Assembly (NCBI RefSeq): GCF_948472415.1
Contig: NZ_OX419519.1
Coordinates: 4,588,001 to 4,652,000 of the forward strand
Direction of reading: 5' to 3'
Source of the DNA: Kitasatospora fiedleri
GTDB lineage: Bacteria > Actinomycetota > Actinomycetes > Streptomycetales > Streptomycetaceae
Length of the DNA: 64,000 bases
Under the pieces are notes generated by a model, which was not told the DNA's origin, did no database searches, and was given only the letters and a program-made list of their open reading frames with translations. Shown here piece by piece: positions 54,644-64,000 of the stretch (positions are counted from its first letter, which is position 1; every line of letters starts with the position of its first letter). Made by a program: the position numbers and the translations under genes.

Positions 54644-55645
54644 ATGACGACAGGTCGGCCCGGCACCGCCGCCGTGCCCAACGCGGCGTACGCGGGCCAG
54701 GTGGTGCAGTTCCCGGACCCGGTCCGGGCCGAGCGGCACCCCCGGGGCGTGCGCGTCGACGAGAACGGCCACCCGGACTTCTCGCCGTACGCGGCCGCCG
54801 CCGCCGAGGTCGCCGACCCGCCCGAGGGCTTCGGCGTCGACGAACTGCGCCTGACCGACTACGTGTCGGCCAACGCCGCGCTCTACACCCGGGGCCACGA
54901 GCTCTGGGCCGACCTGGACAGCGCCGTCGCCACCCCGCCCGGCTGGACCTGGCACCACGTCGTCGGCCGCGCCCCCGCGGGCTGGCGCCGGATGGAGCTC
55001 GTCCCGGTCGAGGTCAAGGCCCTGCTGCGGCACCACGGCGGCCTGGCCCGCTCCACCGCCGACCACACCCGCCGCGGCACCCGCCCGCTCCAGGACCGCC
55101 GCCCCGCGCACTTCTCGCTCGCCAAGGACGGCGGCGACCCGATCGCCGTCACCGAGGACCTGGTCCAGCGCGCCGAGCAGCGCCTCGGCCACCCGCTGCC
55201 GCCCGCCTACCGGGACTTCCTCAAGCTCACCGGCGGCCGCGGCCCGGTCGGCGTCGCCCTCGACGTCGACCTCGGCCTGCTGGTCGACCAGCCGTTCCTC
55301 ACCCTCAGCGAGGAGTACGGCACCCACGACCTGGTGTACGCCAACAAGTGCCTGCGCGACCACCTCACCAAGGACCACCTCGCCGTCGCCTACCTCCAGG
55401 GCGGCCTGCTGACCGTCAGGGTCCGCGGCGAGGGCACCGGCTCGGTCGGCTTCCTGCCCTACGACGACGCCCGCGACGACGGCTCCGACGAGCCCGTCGA
55501 GCAGCGCGTGCAGCGCCTCCTGCTGCCCTGCGGCGACAGCTTCGACGCGTTCCTGCTGCGCCTCGCCGGCGGGCCCGCGGAGCTGGAGACCGTCGCCGAA
55601 CTCATGGTGGACGGCGGCTTCGTGCGCGCCGTCCCGGTGAACTGA
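54644..55645 (+). CDS. WHH-type nuclease domain fused to SUKH-1 (SMI1/KNR4) domain
   Basis: 333 residues. The N-terminal half has the WHH nuclease signature of the HNH/EndoVII superfamily: HELWADL, W103-H104-H105, RRMELVP and RHHGG (H130-H131). The C-terminal half is SMI1/KNR4: EDLVQRAEQRLGHPLPPAYRDFLKLTGGRG, then VDQPFLTLSEEYGTHDLVYANKCLRDHL, GFLPYDD and an AFLLRLAGG end. In polymorphic toxin systems these two domain types are separate toxin and immunity proteins; here they are one polypeptide without a secretion signal. ATG at 54644; the open frame extends to 54548. The deaminase/SUKH-4 gene follows 25 bases later in the same direction. Confidence 0.82.
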   Translation: MTTGRPGTAAVPNAAYAGQVVQFPDPVRAERHPRGVRVDENGHPDFSPYAAAAAEVADPPEGFGVDELRLTDYVSANAALYTRGHELWADLDSAVATPPGWTWHHVVGRAPAGWRRMELVPVEVKALLRHHGGLARSTADHTRRGTRPLQDRRPAHFSLAKDGGDPIAVTEDLVQRAEQRLGHPLPPAYRDFLKLTGGRGPVGVALDVDLGLLVDQPFLTLSEEYGTHDLVYANKCLRDHLTKDHLAVAYLQGGLLTVRVRGEGTGSVGFLPYDDARDDGSDEPVEQRVQRLLLPCGDSFDAFLLRLAGGPAELETVAELMVDGGFVRAVPVN

Positions 55646-55670
55646 CCGAACGACAGGGGTGGGACGAGAC

Positions 55671-58117
55671 GTGGTGACCACGTACGCGCAGGCGCAGGAG
55701 ACCGCCGAGGACTGGATCAACGCCGGGGTGCCGCGCTCGCGGCACCGCGAGGTGAAGGTCCGCGAGTTCGACCTCGGCTACGTCTGCTGGGCCGTCGACG
55801 GCAGCGAGCACAGCGGCGGCCCCGGCACCTCGCTGCGCCTGGTGATCGCCCGCGACAGCGGCGCCAGCACGCTCTGGCCGCCGCTGCCGGTCAACGAGGT
55901 GGTCCGGCAGTACGAGGAGCTGTACGGCACCGGCGCCGAGCCCAACCCGGCCGGGGCCGCCAAGCCGGTGCGCGGCGCGGTCGAGGCCACCTCCTTCCTG
56001 CTCAGCCCCCCGCAGTGGCTCCAGGAGGCCGGGGCCGCCGCGATCGCCGCCGAGGCCGACCGACTGGCCGCCCCCGCGCCCGCGCCCGCCCCCGCGCCGG
56101 CCCCGCCGATCCCGCCGCAGGCCGCCGCGCCCGCGCCGCAGGCCGTCCCGCAGGCCGCGTCGCTGTCGGAACCCGGCGAGGAGGGCCCCAGCTACTTCAC
56201 CGGCACGCCCACCCCCGTGCCCGGCACGCCCGTCCCGCCGCCGCCCGGTTCCGAGGCCGCCACCGTGCTCGCCCCCGGCCGGGCCTTCCCGGGCGGTGCA
56301 CCCGCCGCGCCGGTGCCGCCCGGGGCGACGCCGCCGCCCGGCGCCGAGGGCGCCACCGTGCTCGCCCCCGGCCACGCCTTCCCGGGCGCCGCGCCCGTCC
56401 CGCCCGGGGCGACGCCGCCGTACCCCGGCGCGCCCGTCCCGCCCGCCGCCCCGCCGTACCCGGCCGGCGGCCCGGGCACCCCGGCGCCCGGCACGCCCGT
56501 GCCGCCGCCGCCCGGTGGTGCCGTCCCGCCGCCGCCCGGTGCGCCCGCGCCCTCCGCGAACCCGATCGACCACGCGGCCACCATGCTCGCCACCGACGGC
56601 CCGCCCGGCCTGATGGGCCTGCCCGGCGCCCCCGGCCCGGGCACCCCGCTGCCCGGCCCCGGCGTCCAGCTGGGCCGCGGCGGCCCCGGCGCACCGCCGC
56701 CGCCCCCGCCGAACGAGCTGCTGCCGTCCACCGGCGGGCCCGCCCCGCGCCCCGGTGGCCGCGGCGGCCCCGGCGCACCCCCGCCGCCCCCGCCCAGCGA
56801 CCTGCTGTCCGCCGCCGCCGGCGGCCCCGCCCAGCACCCCGGCGGCCCGGGCACCCCGCCGCCCGCCCACGCCGCGCACGCCGCCCCCGCGCCGGAGGCC
56901 GCCGCGGTCGCCTACCAGGCCACCCAGCTGGCCCCGGCGATCGAGCTGCCGCCGGGCGCGACCCCGCCGTTCCCGCTGTCCGGCCAGCCGCCGCAGCAGC
57001 CGCCGTTCCCCGGGGCGCCGCAGGGCGCGCCGCCGTTCCAGGCACCCCCGCCGCCGTTCCCGGGCGGCCCGCAGGGCCACGGCCTGCCGCCCGGCGCGCC
57101 CGGCCAGGCACCGCCGTCGGCCGGGCCGGTGCCGCCGCCGTCCGGCCTGCCCACGGTCGGCCCCGGCACCACCGCCGTGGTCAACTACCGGGCCCCCGAC
57201 GGCTCCGAGCTCAGCCTGGTGATGACCTCCGAGCTGGGCACCCCGCACCCGGAGTGGCGGGCCCTCCAGGAGCTGCGCCGCCTCGGCGTGCCCGCCGACC
57301 AGGTGCTGGAGGTGCACACCGAGCTGGAGCTGTGCGACCTGCCCGGCGGCTACTGCTCCCGGATGGTGCGGGCGTCCTGGCCGAACGCCCGGATCAGCCA
57401 CACCGCCCCGTACGGCCGCGACGCCGCCGCCCGGCAGGCCGGGATGAACGTGCTGCAGGAGCACGTCGAGCAGCTGCACCAGCTGGTGTCCGCCCCGCAC
57501 CGCCCGCGCACCGTCCGGGCGCCGCTGCCCGCGCCCGGGGCCGTCCCGCAGCTGCCGCCCCGCCGCCGCAGCAGCTCGCGGCGGAGTTCGGCGCGATGTT
57601 CGGCCCGTCGATGTTCCGGTTCGAGCAGCGCGCGGTGGCCCGCCAGGGGGTGCCGGAGCAGGTCGCCCAGGTCCTGATGTGGGTCGGCCTGCCCCGCGAG
57701 TTCGCGCCGTTCTTCTGGGCCCAGGCCCAGGAGGGCCGCCCCATCCCGACGCTGGCCGAGCTCGCCGCCGAGCGCGGTCTGCCGCCCGGCCCGGACTTCG
57801 GCGGCTACCTGGTGCTCGGCAACGACTACGGCCGCCAGCTGTGCGTCCAGTACGGCACCGCCGCGGTGGTCGCCGTCGACGTCGAGAACCCGGCCGAGCC
57901 GCCGCGCTTCGTCAACTCCGGGGTCCCCGAGTTCGCGGCCTGCCTGGCCGCGCTGGCCCGGATGTGGCACCTGCGCCACGGCCTCAACCCCGAGCAGGCC
58001 GGCCGCTGGACCACCGACTTCCAGGCCCAGCTGCTGGCGGTCGACCCGGCCGCCGTGCACACCCCCGAGAGCTGGTGGGCGGTCCTGGTCGAACAGCTCT
58101 GGGACGGCCTGCTCTGA
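55671..58117 (+). pseudogene. Deaminase-SUKH-4 fusion protein, interrupted by a single-base frameshift
   Basis: Domain order: N-terminal domain of about 115 residues (TTYAQAQETAEDWINAGVP, DSGASTLWPPLPV), a Pro/Ala/Gly-rich region (about 125-500) with internal repeats, a nucleic-acid/nucleotide deaminase domain (about 503-580) with HPE in LGTPHPEWRAL and the Cys pair in CDLPGGYC, and, after a frame change, a SUKH-4 domain (from about 57580) with FRFEQRAVARQGVP, FFWAQAQEGRPIPTLAELA and an ending SWWAVLVEQLWDGLL. The frame is lost at the C-run 57558-57561; a fifth C restores LPPPPPQQLAAEFG and the full-length protein of about 815 residues. Without it the product ends at 57677. Probable sequencing undercall. 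Confidence 0.8.
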
Positions 58118-58124
58118 CGCCTCC

Positions 58125-58153
58125 CCGCGCGGCCGGTTCGCCCGGCCGCGCGG
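58125..58153 (+). terminator. Terminator after the deaminase-SUKH-4 gene
   Basis: CCGCGCGGCCGG / CCGGCCGCGCGG, perfect 12-bp stem, loop TTCGC, 7 bases after the stop. Confidence 0.82.
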
Positions 58154-58168
58154 CGGCCCCTGTTTGGT

Positions 58169-58196
58169 TTGCGTTCGTATCTGCGCAAAATAGGTC
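58169..58196 (+). promoter_or_regulatory. Candidate promoter of the coiled-coil protein gene
   Basis: TTGCGT and TAGGTC separated by 16 bp in an unusually A/T-rich patch, about 80 bases before the start codon. TTGCG / CGCAA also form an inverted repeat here. Confidence 0.4.
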
Positions 58197-58277
58197 AATG
58201 GGACGGTTCGCCCGCCCCACCAGAACCACGCACCCGGCGGGGCCGCGCAGCCCGCGAGCACGAGGAGAACAGCCGAA

Positions 58278-59537
58278 ATGAGCGACGCCGTGTCCCAGTA
58301 CGGCTTCACCCCGTCCAGGCGCGGCTACGCGCCCGACCAGGTCGACGCGGCGGTCACCGCGCTCAGCCGTGCCCGAGACGAGGCGTGGGAGCGGCTCAGC
58401 GTCCTGGGCGGCGGGCTGCGCGAGATGGAGAAGCGCCTGGCCGACATCCAGCAGGACGCCGAGGAGGCCCCCGACCCCGACTTCGGGGAGCTCAGCGACC
58501 AGGCCGCGGCCCTGCTCGGCATCGCCCTCAACGAGGCCGACGCCATCCACGCCAAGGCCGAGCGGGCCGGGGAGGACGCCCGGGACGCCGCCCACGAGGC
58601 CGGTGAGGCCGCCGCCCGGGCGGCCAAGGAGTACGCCGCCAAGCTGCGCGAGGAGACCGACCAGTTCGTCCGCCGCACCGACGAGCGCAGCCGCGCCGAG
58701 GCCGAGCGCATCCGGGCCGAGGCGGACGCCGAGGCCCGCGCCCTGGTGCACGCCGCGACCGGCCACGCCGCCCGGGTCCGGGTCGCCGCCGCGAACGCCT
58801 CCGAGCAGTCCGAGGCCACCCTCGCCGAGCGCCGCCGCAAGGCCGACGAGGACTTCACCGCCGCCGAGGCCGCCGCCGACGCCGCCGTGGCCAAGGTCAC
58901 CGCCGCGGCCGACGCCCGGGTCAAGGAGGCCGAGCAGCACCGCGAGGCGATGCTGGCGGAGGCCCGCCGCCTCGACACCGAGGCCCAGGCCAAGGCGGAC
59001 GCCGCGCTCGGTGCCGCGCGGGAGAAGGCCGCCCGGATCAAGGCCGCCAGCGAGCGCGAGCAGGCCGACTTCACCAAGCGCCTCGACAAGGTCCAGACCC
59101 ACCTCGACCACATCAAGGGCACCCTCGCCTCCCTCACCGGCGCCGCCGTCGGCGCGATCGAGGACCCGGAGGACGCGGCGGAGGCCGTCGCGGCCAAGAG
59201 GGCCGACCTCACCAAGCCCCCGGTCGCCGACCAGCCCACCACCGTCCTGGGCCCGGTCAGGACCGCGGCCGAGCCCCGGCAGGACGACCCCCGCAAGCCC
59301 TACACCCCGACGGTCCCCGCCGAGATCCCGGCCCCGCCGGCCAAGCCCGCGAGCTTCGCCAAGGACCCGGTCCCGCCGAAGCCCGCCACCGCGCCCGAGC
59401 AGCCCGCCACCGCGCCCGACAAGCCCGCGCCCGAGGCCGCCGCCGAGCAGCGCATCGTCCCCAAGATCGTCATCGTCGACGACGGCATCGACCACGACAC
59501 CCGCCCCGACCGCAACCGCATCCAGCGCCGGGGCTGA
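58278..59537 (+). CDS. DivIVA-like coiled-coil protein (streptomycete 'cellulose-binding protein' family)
   Basis: 419 residues. N-terminal FTPSRRGYAPDQVDAAVTAL resembles the DivIVA membrane-binding start; residues about 30-320 are Ala/Glu/Arg/Lys-rich heptads predicting a long coiled coil (AEAERIRAEADAEARAL), and the C-terminal 110 residues are Pro/Ala/Lys-rich, ending KIVIVDDGIDHDTRPDRNRIQRRG. Homologues in Streptomyces are annotated as cellulose-binding proteins or cytoskeletal scaffold (Scy/FilP-like) proteins; a scaffold role is inference. ATG with GAGGAG upstream. Confidence 0.8.
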   Translation: MSDAVSQYGFTPSRRGYAPDQVDAAVTALSRARDEAWERLSVLGGGLREMEKRLADIQQDAEEAPDPDFGELSDQAAALLGIALNEADAIHAKAERAGEDARDAAHEAGEAAARAAKEYAAKLREETDQFVRRTDERSRAEAERIRAEADAEARALVHAATGHAARVRVAAANASEQSEATLAERRRKADEDFTAAEAAADAAVAKVTAAADARVKEAEQHREAMLAEARRLDTEAQAKADAALGAAREKAARIKAASEREQADFTKRLDKVQTHLDHIKGTLASLTGAAVGAIEDPEDAAEAVAAKRADLTKPPVADQPTTVLGPVRTAAEPRQDDPRKPYTPTVPAEIPAPPAKPASFAKDPVPPKPATAPEQPATAPDKPAPEAAAEQRIVPKIVIVDDGIDHDTRPDRNRIQRRG

Positions 59538-59562
59538 GCCGGACCCCGGCCCGGGTCCCGGC
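59538..59562. terminator. Hairpin between convergent genes
   Basis: GCCGGACCC / GGGTCCCGGC with one bulged base and a 6-base loop, in the 24-base gap between the coiled-coil gene and the nucleotide-sugar dehydrogenase. Confidence 0.45.
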
Positions 59563-60869
59563 TACAGCACCTCGACCGCCGCCCCCGTCAGGCGGCGGCG
59601 GCAGTCGAGGACGTAGCGGGCGTGGGTGGTGACGGCCGCGTAGTCGAACTCGTCGTGGTCGGCGAGCAGCAGGACGGCGTCGGCGGCGGCCAGCTCCTCG
59701 GGGGTGGCCTCGACGCGGTGGACGGCGGCCAGCGGGCCGCCCTCGTGGGCGGGGGTGCGCTGGCCGGGGACGTGCGGCTCGGCGACGTGGACGCCCGCGA
59801 CGACGTGCGGGTCGGCGGCCCGGACCTCGGCGCCCTGCCGGGTGAGCAGGTCGACGATCCGGGCCGCCGGGGTCTCCCGGGCGTCGCCGGTGTTGGCCTT
59901 GTAGGCGAGGCCCAGGATCAGCACCCGCGAGCCGTTCACGCTGCGGCGGCGCTGGTTGAGCGCCTCGGTGAGCCGCCGCACCACGTAGTCGGGCATGTGG
60001 CTGTTGACGTCGTTGGCGAGCTCCACGAACCGGAAGGACTGGCCGAGGGCGCGCTCGACCCGCCAGGACAGGTACGAGGGGTCGATCGGCAGGCAGTGCC
60101 CGCCGACCCCCGGGCCCGGGGTGAAGCGCAGGAAGCCGAAGGGCTTGGTGGAGGCCGCGTCGATGGCCTCCCAGACGTCGATGCCGAGGTCGTGGGCGAA
60201 CATCGCCAGCTCGTTGACCAGCGCGATGTTCACGTGCCGGAAGGTGTTCTCCAGCAGCTTGGTGAGCTCGGCCTCCTTGCAGGAGGAGACCGGCACCGTC
60301 CGCTCGACCAGCTGCCCGTAGAAGGCGGCGACGGCGGCCAGGCCCTCGGGGGTGGTGCCGGAGACCACCTTGGGGGTGTTCTCCAGCTTCCACACCGGGT
60401 TGCCCGGGTCGATCCGCTCCGGGCTGTAGCCGAGGTGGAAGTCGGCCCCGGCCCGCAGCCCGGAGCCGGCCTCCAGCAGCGGGGCGAGCAGCTCCTCCGT
60501 GGTGCCGGGGTAGGTGGTGGACTCCAGCACCACCGTCGCCCCGGGCTTCAGGTGCCGCCCCAGCAGCCGCGCCGAGGTCTCGATGTACGACAGGTCGGGG
60601 ACGCCGTCGCGCAGCGGCGTCGGCACGGTGATCACCGCGACGTCGAAGTCCGCGACGTCGGCGGGCGCGGCGGTGGGCAGGTACGCCCCGGAGTCGAGCA
60701 GCGGGCGCAGCCGCTCCCCGGGGATGTCCTCGACGTACGACTCGCCGACCGCGAGCCGCTTGATCCGGCGTTCGTCCACGTCGTACCCGACGACCCGGTG
60801 GCCCACCTCGGCGGCGCGCACCGCGAGTGGGAGTCCGACATAGCCCTGACCTGCGATGACCACGCGCAT
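59562..60869 (-). CDS. UDP-N-acetyl-hexosamine 6-dehydrogenase (WecC/WbpA-like)
   Basis: 435 residues of the UDP-glucose/GDP-mannose dehydrogenase family. NAD motif VVIAGQGYVGLPLAVRAAEVGH, ELTKLLENTFRHVNIALVNE with catalytic Lys204 and Asn208, and the nucleophile Cys259 in GPGVGGHCLPIDP. LGYSPERIDPGN and the EN-T pattern indicate the UDP-ManNAc/UDP-GlcNAc subgroup, producing a uronic acid by two successive NAD oxidations. Its product would fit as substrate for the Gfo/Idh/MocA and DegT enzymes at 49.8-54.5 kb. Convergent with the coiled-coil gene; ATG at 60869. Confidence 0.92.
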   Translation of the reverse strand: MRVVIAGQGYVGLPLAVRAAEVGHRVVGYDVDERRIKRLAVGESYVEDIPGERLRPLLDSGAYLPTAAPADVADFDVAVITVPTPLRDGVPDLSYIETSARLLGRHLKPGATVVLESTTYPGTTEELLAPLLEAGSGLRAGADFHLGYSPERIDPGNPVWKLENTPKVVSGTTPEGLAAVAAFYGQLVERTVPVSSCKEAELTKLLENTFRHVNIALVNELAMFAHDLGIDVWEAIDAASTKPFGFLRFTPGPGVGGHCLPIDPSYLSWRVERALGQSFRFVELANDVNSHMPDYVVRRLTEALNQRRRSVNGSRVLILGLAYKANTGDARETPAARIVDLLTRQGAEVRAADPHVVAGVHVAEPHVPGQRTPAHEGGPLAAVHRVEATPEELAAADAVLLLADHDEFDYAAVTTHARYVLDCRRRLTGAAVEVL

Positions 60870-61410
60870 GACGAAGCAAACCCCCTGGAAATGACCGGCG
60901 TCCCCACACCTTCTTCACACGAGGGTACGGAGCGCCGCACCTCGCGCGGGCGGCTTCGCCGGAAGTGGTGCGGGCGGGGCGCGCGGGGCCCGGAACGCCA
61001 GGACGCCGAGACCCGCGGCGCCGCCCGGGAGCGGGCGCCGCGGTCCTCGGCGTGAGTGGCACGGGCGCCCCCACCCAGGGCCGCCCGGCCTTCGCACTCC
61101 CGACCCCCATCGAGGTGCGATCGCGCTTCCACAGCCATCCCCCACGGTTGGATGCGGCCTGCGCTGACATCCATGGTGCGCGGTGACCATGGACGCACAG
61201 TGACAGCAGTGTGTCGGCCGCATGATCTCTGGACGAGCCGGACCGGATACCGGTGAGTCGCCCCGCCGCCGCCGTCGGGACGCCGCGCCGCGTGCGCGGC
61301 GGCGGCGCGGCGTAGGCTGGACACCCCCCGGGCGCACCGCGTTCCGGGCCTGTCGCGCTGCCCGGCCGTCTCCTGTGCCGGGCCACTCCCCGTCGTGGAG
61401 AAACTGACGT
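60870..61410. other. 541-base intergenic region with an inverted repeat
   Basis: Divergent gap between the sugar dehydrogenase and mfd. No convincing gene: short open frames on both strands lack ribosome binding sites and change frame inconsistently. It contains the inverted repeat TCCATGGT-N8-ACCATGGA at 61170-61193. A (GCC)-rich stretch at 61261-61315 precedes the mfd start. Confidence 0.6.
61170..61193. promoter_or_regulatory. Inverted repeat, possible operator
   Basis: Exact 8-base arms TCCATGGT and ACCATGGA around an 8-base centre, about 220 bases before mfd and 300 before the sugar dehydrogenase start. Confidence 0.45.

Positions 61411-64000
<2,590 letters not shown>

Noticed and set aside
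61056..61256. Short plus-strand frame in the mfd upstream gap
   Set aside because: No RBS, overlaps the inverted repeat and another frame of equal length; coding signal absent.

Overview
This is a 64 kb stretch of very GC-rich DNA (strong G/C preference at third codon positions, frequent GTG starts, GGAGG-type ribosome binding sites) from a streptomycete, either Streptomyces or the close relative Kitasatospora. Support comes from a bifunctional germacradienol/geosmin synthase, actinobacterial protein O-mannosyltransferase, DivIVA-like and SUKH proteins typical of this group, and the gene order metG-tatD-rsmA-ispE and glmU-prs-rplY-pth with ppc and mfd nearby. It looks like chromosomal core with small accessory insertions. 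I see no phage, insertion sequence, integrase, CRISPR array, origin or rRNA.

Layout. 1-9.5 kb: end of a SulP transporter, a DUF6126 mini-protein, hypothetical and acyltransferase genes, geosmin synthase, a two-gene secreted vWA operon and a DUF1269 protein. 9.5-18.7 kb: cell envelope block with an FtsW/RodA-PBP pair, an amino-acid permease, a second (MecA_N-type) penicillin-binding protein, protein O-mannosyltransferase and rsmI. 19-28 kb: metG-tatD, a Uma2 gene, rsmA-ispE, a second Uma2 gene, an aldo/keto reductase behind a MerR-type promoter, and a frameshifted ABC-F gene. 28-35 kb: FUSC transporter, tRNA-Thr, two LuxR-type regulators with degenerate receivers flanking galE, and a CapD-like dehydratase. 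35-39.4 kb: divergent tamR/tam pair, DMT transporter, desaturase-TetR operon, tRNA-Gln. 39.5-47 kb: glmU-prs-rplY-pth, a small cell-surface protein, ppc. 47-59.5 kb: histidine kinase, a deaminase/SUKH-3 pair, a four-gene amino-sugar cassette, a WHH-nuclease/SUKH fusion and a deaminase/SUKH-4 fusion (frameshifted), and a coiled-coil protein. 59.5-64 kb: UDP-sugar 6-dehydrogenase and the first 2.6 kb of mfd.

How the parts fit. Much of the window serves envelope construction: GlmU supplies UDP-GlcNAc; the FtsW/PBP pair and the second PBP build peptidoglycan; Pmt glycosylates secreted Ser/Thr/Ala/Pro-rich proteins, several of which lie here; GalE, the CapD-like enzyme, the Gfo/Idh-epimerase-DegT-DegT cassette and the UDP-sugar dehydrogenase make activated sugars. 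A second theme is toxin-type deaminase and nuclease domains joined to or paired with SUKH immunity-like domains, without visible secretion modules. These, the mutually exclusive repeat pairing before the second PBP, the degenerate receivers and the two single-C frameshifts are the points most worth a second look.
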